DNA of 6,921 nt from Chloroflexota bacterium (lineage in GTDB: Bacteria > Chloroflexota > Dehalococcoidia > UBA3495). Under the pieces are notes generated by a model, which saw nothing but the letters and a program-made list of their open reading frames with translations, searched no databases and was not told the DNA's origin. Numbering within the stretch: the first letter of the stretch is position 1; every line of letters begins with the position of its first letter. The stretch covers positions 1 to 6,921 of the forward strand of contig JACZXN010000090.1 of NCBI GenBank assembly GCA_022571575.1, given 5' to 3'. Below, piece after piece: positions 1 through 6,921 of this stretch. Made by a program: the position numbers and the translations under genes.

Positions 1-26
1 GTCGGGAAAGAATCTCTTATTACCGC

Positions 27-65
27 GAAGCCCGGTCCCAAAGCCCGGTCCCAAAGCCCGGTCTC
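27..65. repeat. Three tandem copies of a 13-bp unit
   Basis: Three adjacent 13-bp units, AAAGCCCGGTCCC, occupy 27-39, 40-52 and 53-65. The first copy differs at its first base (G for A) and the last copy at its twelfth (T for C). The period is not a multiple of three, and no reading frame through 1-139 looks like a gene, so this appears to be intergenic. It lies about 75 bp beyond the stop of the mog gene. A six-base inverted pair, GGTCTC at 60-65 and GAGACC at 77-82, overlaps the end of the array. No function can be assigned: it may be a minisatellite, part of a longer array extending left of the window, or a protein-binding iteron. The rest of 1-139 shows nothing recognisable. Confidence 0.8.
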
Positions 66-139
66 ATGAAAGCAACGAGACCCTTAGCTTCACCCAGGGC
101 GACGAGAGGGGAATTGCCTATCGCGTGGGGGCCGCCGGT

Positions 140-631
140 CTAACGGGGGTGATCGCTTACGGTCTCACGGTGGAGCAGTTCCAACGCGTGGGGTATGACG
201 GGCAGCACCACGTCCAGACACTCCCGGACTGCCTTGGTGCTGCCCGGCAGCGTTATTATCAGGGTGTTGCCCCGTATGCCGGTCACCGACCGGCTGATCA
301 TGGCCATCGGTGTGAACTCCAAAGTCTTGGCCCGCATCGCTTCCGCCATGCCGGGCACCTCTTTGTCCAGAATGGCCAAACAGGCCTCGGGAGTGACGTC
401 GTAGCGGCCCAGTCCGGTGCCGCCGGTGGTCACGATCAGGTCCACGCCGTCAGAGTCGGCCCACTCGGCCAGCTTTCTCGAGATGGTCTCCTTATCGTCG
501 GCCACGATCTCGTAGCGGACAACCTGGAAATCATCGCCTTCCAGCAGGTCCTTGATGGCCTGGCCGCTGGTGTCGTCGCGCTTTCCCTGAGAACCGGACG
601 TGCTGACCGTGAGCACGGCTAATCCGAACAT
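140..631 (-). CDS. mog: MogA/MoaB family molybdopterin adenylyltransferase
   Basis: This cytosolic protein belongs to the MogA/MoaB family of molybdenum cofactor biosynthesis, which adenylylates molybdopterin with ATP before molybdate insertion. It is 163 residues long, the normal size for a single-domain member. The phosphate-binding signature TTGGTGLGRYDVTPEA is at residues 68-83, and Asp78 sits where the family has its conserved catalytic aspartate. The acidic pair D45-D46 is near the position of the other one. The C-terminal motif SRSVTGIRGNTLIITLPGS is at 113-131. The LPGS form resembles MoaB more than the LPGQ form of E. coli Mog, so the exact subgroup is uncertain. The ATG start is preceded by GGAGG (637-641), 5 bases upstream. 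No other cofactor gene is visible nearby. It is transcribed divergently from the HIT gene. Confidence 0.94.
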   Translation of the reverse strand: MFGLAVLTVSTSGSQGKRDDTSGQAIKDLLEGDDFQVVRYEIVADDKETISRKLAEWADSDGVDLIVTTGGTGLGRYDVTPEACLAILDKEVPGMAEAMRAKTLEFTPMAMISRSVTGIRGNTLIITLPGSTKAVRECLDVVLPVIPHALELLHRETVSDHPR

Positions 632-648
632 GGCGCCCTCCGCGGAAA

Positions 649-654
649 ATCATA
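649..654 (-). promoter_or_regulatory. Possible extended -10 promoter for mog
   Basis: On the minus strand the sequence reads TGTTATGAT, an extended -10 (TGn followed by TATGAT, five of six matches to TATAAT). No convincing -35 lies 16-18 bp upstream, as is tolerated for extended -10 promoters. Transcription would begin near 642, which leaves a leader of only about 10 nt and puts the ribosome binding site at the very 5' end. That short leader is the main reason for low confidence. Confidence 0.3.
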
Positions 655-691
655 ACACAGGCCAAGTTCAGGCACGACCCAGATAGCCTCG

Positions 692-720
692 TTGACAAGA
701 AAAAGGGGGCAAACTATAGT
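692..720 (+). promoter_or_regulatory. Near-consensus sigma70-type promoter for the HIT gene
   Basis: A perfect -35 hexamer TTGACA (692-697) and a -10 hexamer TATAGT (715-720, five of six) are separated by exactly 17 bp. Transcription should start near 727, about 34 nt before the TTG start of the HIT gene and before its GGAGGA site. The -35 coincides with another in-frame TTG codon at 692, the most upstream possible start of the HIT reading frame. That codon would lie upstream of the transcript, which argues strongly for the downstream start. Confidence 0.82.
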
Positions 721-744
721 CACAAGGCACCAGCCGCCACACCC

Positions 745-750
745 GGAGGA
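745..750 (+). promoter_or_regulatory. Ribosome binding site fixing the HIT start
   Basis: GGAGGA stands 10 bases before the TTG at 761. It is the only strong Shine-Dalgarno match upstream in this frame, and it lies downstream of the predicted transcription start. No in-frame ATG occurs until codon 29, after the conserved CxxC pair, so TTG761 is the best start. Confidence 0.75.
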
Positions 751-760
751 CCGACTGCCC

Positions 761-1096
761 TTGAGTTCAGACCCCGACTGCGTCTTCTGCCGCATCTCCG
801 CCGGCCAAGCACCGGCCAAGTACCGTTACCTGGACGAAGACCTGATGGTCATCGTAAACAAGCTCACCTGGGTCCCATTGATGCTGCTGGTCATGCCCCG
901 TGAGCACATGAGCCAGATACAGATGTGGAGCAGCGGCCTCTTGACCCGCATGGGGAATCTGGCGGTGGACATGGGCGTCATGTACGCCCCCAACGGCTTC
1001 CGTATCCTATCGAATTTCGGACGCGACGGCATGCAGAGCCAGAGCCACGGCCACCTACACGTCATCGGCGGAACCGACCTTGGGCCCTACGCGTAA
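761..1096 (+). CDS. HIT (histidine triad) family protein
   Basis: This is a small soluble nucleotide-binding protein of the histidine triad superfamily, whose members hydrolyse or transfer nucleoside monophosphates from substrates such as adenosine phosphoramidates. The exact substrate cannot be read from sequence. With the TTG start it is 111 residues, the usual Hint-like length. The triad HGHLHVI is at 96-102, with His98 or His100 as the likely nucleophile region, preceded by the conserved segment GFRILSNFGRDGMQSQS. Near the N-terminus C7 and C10 form CVFC. With H49 (in PREHM) and H96 they match the zinc site seen in many bacterial HIT proteins. The usual 'PxxPGHxLV' segment is replaced by WVPLMLLVMP (37-46), which may mark a lineage-specific subgroup. 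The protein ends soon after the triad (GGTDLGPYA). It has its own promoter. The crotonase gene follows on the same strand after 79 bp. Confidence 0.92.
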   Translation: MSSDPDCVFCRISAGQAPAKYRYLDEDLMVIVNKLTWVPLMLLVMPREHMSQIQMWSSGLLTRMGNLAVDMGVMYAPNGFRILSNFGRDGMQSQSHGHLHVIGGTDLGPYA

Positions 1097-1099
1097 CGT

Positions 1100-1130
1100 A
1101 GCTGTCAGCCTTCAGGCGTCAGCTATCAGC
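1100..1130 (+). repeat. Degenerate 7-bp tandem repeat
   Basis: Four consecutive heptamers, AGCTGTC, AGCCTTC, AGGCGTC and AGCTATC, run from 1100 to 1127, and the next bases (AGC) begin a fifth. The pattern is AGC-NN-TC with one exception in the third unit. It starts three bases after the HIT stop codon and ends about 30 bases before the crotonase ribosome binding site. Similar AGCTRTC heptad runs are, from memory, common between genes in some environmental bacterial genomes. I cannot assign a role, and it does not look like a terminator because no T tract follows. Confidence 0.65.
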
Positions 1131-1175
1131 AGGGCCCGCGACATTGATCCATTAGGCCATCAGGAGATACCAACA

Positions 1176-1952
1176 ATGGCTGAGACGATTCTTTACGAGA
1201 AACAGGGCAACATCGTCACCATGACGCTCAACCGGCCGGACTCTTTGAACGCCATCAACCGGCAGCTGCGGCAGGAACTCTCCGACGCCATCATCCAGTT
1301 CGACAGCGACCCCGAGGCCTATGTTGCCATCATCACCGGGGCCGGACGGGCCTTCTGCTCGGGACGGGACCTGAAGGAAAGGGCTGAAGACAACGCCAAG
1401 GGCATCCATGTGGATGCGTCCCACAGCATGAGCAAGGACCGGCCGTTCATGTGGCCGAACACCTGGAAGCCACTGATCGCCGCAGTGAACGGGTTCGCCC
1501 TGGCCGGCGGTTGGATGATCGCTCAGATGTGCGACCTGCGCATCGCCTCCGAGGAAGCCAAACTGGGCATATCCGAGACCAAGTGGAGCCTGTTGCCTCC
1601 TTTCGGCACGATCTTGCCCAAGCAGATGGCCATGTCCGCGGTGCTGGAGTTGGTGCTGACCGCCCAGCCGGTGACCGCCCAGCGAGCCTACGACATGGGG
1701 TTCCTGAACAAGGTGGTGCCCGCCGGAGACCTGATGGAAGAGGCCATGGCCATGGCCCAGCAGATCGCGGATAACGCGCCCCTGGCGGTCCAGACCTTCA
1801 AAGAGTTGGCCTACCGGGGACTGAACATGTCGGTCCAGGACATCTCAGCCCTGACCTACCAGATGTACGACGCCCTGCTCCTCACCGAGGATGCCAAGGA
1901 GGGCCCCAGGGCCTTCGCCGAGAAGCGCAAACCCCAGTGGAAGGGGCGGTAG
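1176..1952 (+). CDS. Enoyl-CoA hydratase/isomerase (crotonase) family protein
   Basis: This 258-residue protein has the full length of a single-domain crotonase, a cytosolic family acting on acyl-CoA thioesters. The reading frame is open upstream to 1080, but ATG1176 is chosen because AGGAGA (1162-1167) sits 8 bases before it and MAETILYEKQGNIVTMTLNRP is the typical family N-terminus. The oxyanion-hole segments are AFCSGRDLKE (59-68) and NGFALAGGW (105-113). Aligned to rat mitochondrial hydratase, the Glu164 equivalent is kept (E134 in GISETKW), but the Glu144 equivalent is methionine (M114 in GGWMIAQMCD). The two positions are 20 residues apart in both proteins. Ordinary syn-hydration normally needs both glutamates, so an isomerase, hydrolase, lyase or other crotonase reaction is possible. 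The gene lies downstream of the HIT gene, perhaps co-transcribed, and converges on the acyl-CoA dehydrogenase gene. Confidence 0.94.
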   Translation: MAETILYEKQGNIVTMTLNRPDSLNAINRQLRQELSDAIIQFDSDPEAYVAIITGAGRAFCSGRDLKERAEDNAKGIHVDASHSMSKDRPFMWPNTWKPLIAAVNGFALAGGWMIAQMCDLRIASEEAKLGISETKWSLLPPFGTILPKQMAMSAVLELVLTAQPVTAQRAYDMGFLNKVVPAGDLMEEAMAMAQQIADNAPLAVQTFKELAYRGLNMSVQDISALTYQMYDALLLTEDAKEGPRAFAEKRKPQWKGR

Positions 1953-2023
1953 GACCGCGGCCGGGCACCGCTTGGTCATGCCTATCCGCAGGCTATTCCT
2001 GCAGATCGAAAGAGTGTTAACGA

Positions 2024-2056
2024 GTGTAGGGGCGGGTTTCAAACCCGCCCCTACAC
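2024..2056. repeat. Perfect 33-bp palindromic repeat between convergent genes
   Basis: Arms GTGTAGGGGCGGGTTT (2024-2039) and AAACCCGCCCCTACAC (2041-2056) are exact reverse complements around a single C. Bases just outside do not pair. The element sits between the ends of the convergent crotonase and acyl-CoA dehydrogenase genes, where it could form a very stable hairpin in either transcript. It has no following T tract on either strand, so it is not a classical intrinsic terminator, although it could stabilise 3' ends or help stop converging polymerases. Its form, and the peptide VGAGFKPAPT it encodes when read as a frame, resemble a REP-like element that I recall as widespread in environmental genomes including Chloroflexota. 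Confidence 0.85.
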
Positions 2057-2103
2057 GTCTGAAGAGCGATGCGCAGCAGTGGCAAGCCTAGCTAGAAATC
2101 GGC

Positions 2104-3267
2104 CTACAGTTGATATTCCGGCAGCCGGAGCAACTGCTTGGCGATCACCAGCCGCATGATCTCGTTGGTGCCCTCTCCGATGATCATCAGCGGGGCGTCC
2201 CGGTAGTACCGCTCCACCGGCAGGTCTTTGAGGTATCCGTACCCGCCGTGGACGCGCATGGAATCCATGGTCACTTCCAGACACATCTCGCTGGCGAATA
2301 GCTTGGCCATGCCCGATTCCAGGTCCACCCGCTGGCCGGTGTCCTTCTTGGCCGCCGCGTCGTAGACCAGCAGCCGGGCCGCCTGGATCTTGGTGGCCAT
2401 GTCGGCCAGCTTGAGCTGGATGGCCTGATGCTCGGCGATGGGCTTGCCGAAGGTCTCCCGCTGCTGGGAATACTTTATGGCGGCTTCAAAGGCGGCTTGG
2501 GCCACGCCCACCGCCCGGGCCCCGATGTTGATGCGGCCGGTCTCCAGCCCGCTCATGACCATCCCGAACCCGGCGCCCTCTTTGCCGCCGATCAGGTTGT
2601 CCTCCGGGACCGGGTAGTTGTCGAAGATCAACTCGCAGGTGTCCAGCCCCCGGTAGCCCATCTTGTCCAGGTCACGGCCGACCGTGAAGCCGGGGCCGCC
2701 CTTCTCCACCACGAAGCAGCTTATTCCCCGGTGCCTGGGTTCCATGTCGGGGTCGGTGCGGGCCAACAGGCAGAACATGTCGCCGTAGCGCCCGTTGGTG
2801 ATGAACATCTTGGTGCCGTTGATCAGGTACTCTTCGCCGTCCTTGGTGGCCGTGGTCTGCAGGTTGGCCATGTCGGTGCCGCCGCTGGGCTCGGTCAGGG
2901 CCAGACCGCCCCGCTTGCGTCCGGCGGCCAGGTCGGGCAGGAACCGCTGTTTCTGCTCCTCAGTCCCGTAGTGGACCAGCACGTAGGTCAGGATGTGGTG
3001 GGTGCCGATGGCCCCGCTCAGGGTCATGAACCCCTTGCTCAGTTCCTCGAAGATGTTGGCGAAGGTGGTGTAGTCCAACCCCATGCCGCCGTACTCTTCG
3101 GGCACCGTGATGCCGAAGAGGCCCAACTCCTTCATGCGGTCGATCAGGTCGTGGGGCACGGTGTCGTCGCGGTCGTGTTGGCTGGCCACCGGCTCCACTT
3201 CCCGCCGCACGAAGTCGCGGACCATATTCACGATCTGGGCTCGGGCCTCGGGAGGTGTAGGCGTCAA
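2104..3267 (-). CDS. Acyl-CoA dehydrogenase (FAD-dependent)
   Basis: This soluble flavoenzyme removes two hydrogens from an acyl-CoA to give trans-2-enoyl-CoA, passing electrons to electron-transfer flavoprotein. Its 387 residues from the chosen start match the family's usual 380-400. The N-terminal helical domain covers about 1-120. The FAD and substrate signature ALTEPSGGTDMANLQTTA (123-140) and GTKMFITNG (151-159) belong to the middle beta domain. The C-terminal helical domain carries QRETFGKPIAEHQAIQLKLA (269-288), HGGYGY (340-345) and IIGEGTNEIMR (362-372). E365 occupies the catalytic-base position of short- and medium-chain enzymes, so this is not an isovaleryl-type enzyme by that test. 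Acyl chain preference cannot be read. The TTG start at 3267 has AAGGAG 6 bases upstream. The frame extends to 3384 without another such site and would run through the promoter and a terminator. Confidence 0.96.
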   Translation of the reverse strand: MTPTPPEARAQIVNMVRDFVRREVEPVASQHDRDDTVPHDLIDRMKELGLFGITVPEEYGGMGLDYTTFANIFEELSKGFMTLSGAIGTHHILTYVLVHYGTEEQKQRFLPDLAAGRKRGGLALTEPSGGTDMANLQTTATKDGEEYLINGTKMFITNGRYGDMFCLLARTDPDMEPRHRGISCFVVEKGGPGFTVGRDLDKMGYRGLDTCELIFDNYPVPEDNLIGGKEGAGFGMVMSGLETGRINIGARAVGVAQAAFEAAIKYSQQRETFGKPIAEHQAIQLKLADMATKIQAARLLVYDAAAKKDTGQRVDLESGMAKLFASEMCLEVTMDSMRVHGGYGYLKDLPVERYYRDAPLMIIGEGTNEIMRLVIAKQLLRLPEYQL

Positions 3268-3273
3268 AGGGAT

Positions 3274-3279
3274 CTCCTT
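3274..3279 (-). promoter_or_regulatory. Ribosome binding site fixing the TTG start of the acyl-CoA dehydrogenase
   Basis: AAGGAG on the minus strand ends 6 bases before TTG3267, giving the N-terminus MTPTPPEARAQIV. The upstream extension of this frame (to 3384) has a composition unlike the family and overlaps the promoter and the upstream gene's terminator, so it is not translated in this model. Confidence 0.78.
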
Positions 3280-3334
3280 TTTTCGGGGGAATGGACCTGA
3301 AATGGGCCTGCAATAGGGCCTGGGGGTGATTGGC

Positions 3335-3363
3335 AGTCTATCCCAGGGCCCAGACAGGGTCAA
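3335..3363 (-). promoter_or_regulatory. Sigma70-type promoter candidate for the acyl-CoA dehydrogenase
   Basis: On the minus strand TTGACC (3358-3363, five of six) is followed 17 bp later by TAGACT (3335-3340, four of six). It lies just beyond the ppdK terminator. It would start transcription near 3328, giving a leader of about 60 nt that contains the strong AAGGAG site. The placement between terminator and gene supports it. An imperfect inverted repeat (3316-3324 and 3342-3351) flanks the -10. Confidence 0.6.
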
Positions 3364-3369
3364 GAACAC

Positions 3370-3401
3370 AAAAACGGCGCCCACGCAGCCGTGGGCGCCG
3401 T
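3370..3401 (-). terminator. Intrinsic terminator of ppdK
   Basis: A perfect 12-bp GC-rich stem (ACGGCGCCCACG at 3374-3385 pairing with 3390-3401) with a 4-base loop begins 25 bp after the ppdK stop. On the minus strand it runs into TTTTT (3374-3370) followed by GTGTTCTTG. The plus-strand side has no T tract, so it acts in the ppdK direction. This makes ppdK and the acyl-CoA dehydrogenase separate transcription units. Confidence 0.85.
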
Positions 3402-3425
3402 CAAATCACTGGGTATAAAACTTGG

Positions 3426-6188
<2,763 letters not shown>

Positions 6189-6195
6189 GGGCACA

Positions 6196-6202
6196 TCCTC
6201 CC
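6196..6202 (-). promoter_or_regulatory. Ribosome binding site fixing the ppdK start
   Basis: GGGAGGA on the minus strand lies 7 bases before ATG6188 but only one base before the in-frame GTG at 6194. Spacing therefore favours the ATG, two codons shorter than the longest possible frame, and the protein begins MTIQAPQSVKLVYRFDEGN. Confidence 0.7.
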
Positions 6203-6237
6203 AACTCGCCTATTCCCTCGCGGCATATAGGCCCCCG

Positions 6238-6260
6238 TGCCGAGGGTGGCGGCCCCGGCA
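6238..6260 (-). promoter_or_regulatory. Small hairpin in the ppdK leader
   Basis: In minus-strand RNA, bases 6260-6253 (TGCCGGGG) pair with 6245-6238 (CCTCGGCA) to give an unbroken 8-bp stem including one G-U pair, with a 7-base loop. It lies just downstream of the candidate ppdK promoter and would form near the 5' end of the mRNA. It has no T tract and lies 36 bases before the ribosome binding site. It may stabilise the message or mean nothing. No riboswitch class is recognisable. Confidence 0.35.
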
Positions 6261-6273
6261 TCAACCATCGGAC

Positions 6274-6303
6274 TATATATCATGGACCAAGATGACAAAT
6301 CAA
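6274..6303 (-). promoter_or_regulatory. Promoter candidate for ppdK
   Basis: The minus strand has an AT-rich patch containing TTGATT (6298-6303) and, 18 bp downstream, TATATA (6274-6279), each with four of six consensus matches. An overlapping TATAGT (6272-6277) matches better but has no well-spaced -35. This patch stands out against its GC-rich surroundings and lies about 85 bp before the ppdK start, so a promoter here is likely, though the exact hexamers are uncertain. Confidence 0.4.
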
Positions 6304-6310
6304 CTTGAAC

Positions 6311-6371
6311 AGAAAATAATTATGGCCAGAATTCACGCCTAATCGCCATGAACTTCGCGTTATTCCGGCCA
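6311..6371 (-). terminator. Possible terminator of the aldo/keto reductase gene
   Basis: In minus-strand RNA, 6371-6362 (TGGCCGGAAT) pairs with 6332-6323 (ATTCTGGCCA) over 10 bp with one G-U pair. Inside it ACGC (6360-6357) can pair with GCGT (6338-6335). The stem is followed by the T-rich run TAATTATTTTCTG (6323-6311). The loop is long and the T run is interrupted, so this is a weaker case than the ppdK terminator. Its position, after the reductase stop and before the ppdK promoter, is right for the job. Confidence 0.4.
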
Positions 6372-6438
6372 GTGGTTATGGGATTCGCCGGGCTTTGAAT
6401 AGGTCCACGCGACGCATTCGGGCTAATTTTGCAGGCCC

Positions 6439-6921
6439 TTAGATCTCGCGGAACTGAGGTTCCGGTTCCGCGATATCGAAACCGCAGTCCCACAACTCGT
6501 CCATCTTCGCCTGCTCCTCGTCGGTCAGTTCCGGAGTCTCCAACGCGCCGATGTACTCCTTGAGCTCGCCCAGATTGGTGAAGTTGGGCAGCACCGAGAT
6601 GATTGCCGGCTGTTTCAACACGAACTGGATAGCGGATTGGGCCATGGTCCGGGTGTCTTCCTGCACCAAGAACCTCACGTGATCGACCTTTCGCATCGCC
6701 TCTTCCAGCCATTCGTTCTTGCGGTGGGCCCGGTGGTCGTCGGCGTCGAATACCGGCAGTCCGTGGTCGAACTCCCCGGTCAACGTGTTGGAAGCGTGAG
6801 GCACCCGGGATAGCAGGCCCACCTGGTATTCTTCGGCCAGCTTGATCAAGGCTTTGGCCGGGTCCTGCTCCAAGATGCTGTATATGACCTGGGCGCTGGT
6901 CACGTTGCGTTCCCGCATGGA
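6439..6921 (-). CDS. Aldo/keto reductase, C-terminal half (5' end beyond window)
   Basis: The last 160 residues of an aldo/keto reductase, a cytosolic NAD(P)H-dependent carbonyl-reducing TIM barrel, are seen here. The frame stays open through the right edge, so the gene starts outside the window, and the ATG at 6918 is internal. Recognisable C-terminal segments are VIYSILEQDPA, then GLLSRVPHASNTLTGEF (the 'G-L-L-T-G-K' region), DDHRAHRKNEWLEEA, AQSAIQFVLKQPAIISVLP and NLGELKEYIGA. The last two correspond to the strand and helix that bind the cofactor's adenosine phosphate. Full members are about 310-330 residues, so roughly half is visible. The catalytic Asp, Tyr, Lys and His lie in the missing part. 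The VLPNFTN sequence replaces the more usual IPGxxN. Substrate cannot be inferred. A terminator candidate follows, and ppdK lies downstream as a separate unit. Confidence 0.9.
   Translation of the reverse strand, partial: SMRERNVTSAQVIYSILEQDPAKALIKLAEEYQVGLLSRVPHASNTLTGEFDHGLPVFDADDHRAHRKNEWLEEAMRKVDHVRFLVQEDTRTMAQSAIQFVLKQPAIISVLPNFTNLGELKEYIGALETPELTDEEQAKMDELWDCGFDIAEPEPQFREI

Noticed and set aside
27..65. 13-bp repeats as a CRISPR array or replication iterons
   Set aside because: There are no spacers between units, so it is not CRISPR. No DnaA boxes, AT-rich melting region or rep gene is nearby, so an origin is unsupported.
60..82. GGTCTC/GAGACC inverted pair as a terminator
   Set aside because: The stem is only 6 bp with an 11-base loop and no T tract follows on either strand.
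125..622. Plus-strand frame of 165 codons opposite mog
   Set aside because: It covers almost exactly the mog gene in antisense. The Mog motifs are on the minus strand, and no ribosome site or family resemblance supports the plus-strand reading.
1741..1760. Short tandem GCCATG repeat in the crotonase gene
   Set aside because: It simply encodes the Met-Ala-Met-Ala stretch of a helix. Two copies in coding sequence are unremarkable.
1988..2002. GCAGG/CCTGC hairpin downstream of the crotonase gene as a terminator
   Set aside because: It has a 5-bp stem with no following T run, which is easily chance in this composition.
2428..3300. Long open frame of 290 codons on the plus strand opposite the acyl-CoA dehydrogenase
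   Set aside because: It is an antisense shadow of a GC-rich gene. Its translation is low-complexity (Gly, Val, His, Gln rich) without any family motif, while the minus strand encodes a textbook dehydrogenase.

Overview
This GC-rich window looks like a stretch of chromosome from a free-living bacterium with fatty-acid or aromatic acyl-CoA metabolism. Nothing in it is phage-like, plasmid-like or transposon-like. The protein styles suggest Chloroflexota (Dehalococcoidia or SAR202-like): a short HIT protein with a WVPLMLLVMP stretch, a crotonase with an altered catalytic site, and a long pyruvate phosphate dikinase. The 'GTAGGGGCGGGTTT' palindrome fits the same guess. This placement is an inference from recall, not from a search.

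Layout from left to right. Positions 1-139 hold no gene that I can support, but do hold three tandem copies of a 13-bp unit. A minus-strand MogA/MoaB-type molybdopterin adenylyltransferase (140-631) is followed by a divergent intergenic region. That region carries a near-consensus sigma70-type promoter (692-720) driving a HIT-family nucleotide-binding protein from a TTG start (761-1096). After a short array of 7-bp repeats comes an enoyl-CoA hydratase/isomerase family protein (1176-1952, plus strand). It converges on a minus-strand acyl-CoA dehydrogenase (2104-3267), and a perfect 16-bp-arm palindrome lies between them. Upstream of the dehydrogenase gene are its own promoter candidate and then an intrinsic terminator that ends the next minus-strand gene, ppdK (3426-6188, 920 aa). 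The ppdK leader holds a promoter candidate and a small hairpin. A weaker terminator candidate separates it from the 3' half of an aldo/keto reductase gene (6439 to the right edge), whose start lies outside the window.

The genes do not form one operon. The acyl-CoA dehydrogenase and the crotonase could act in the same beta-oxidation-like pathway, with the dehydrogenase making 2-enoyl-CoA and the crotonase acting on an acyl-CoA, although they are convergently transcribed. PpdK interconverts pyruvate and PEP and would link such catabolism to gluconeogenesis or pyrophosphate metabolism. The Mog, HIT and aldo/keto reductase genes look like independent housekeeping or accessory functions.

I found no undescribed multi-gene system. 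The points most worth checking are the repeats, two TTG starts that simple gene calling would get wrong, the missing catalytic glutamate in the crotonase, and an extra segment of about 25 residues in PpdK.
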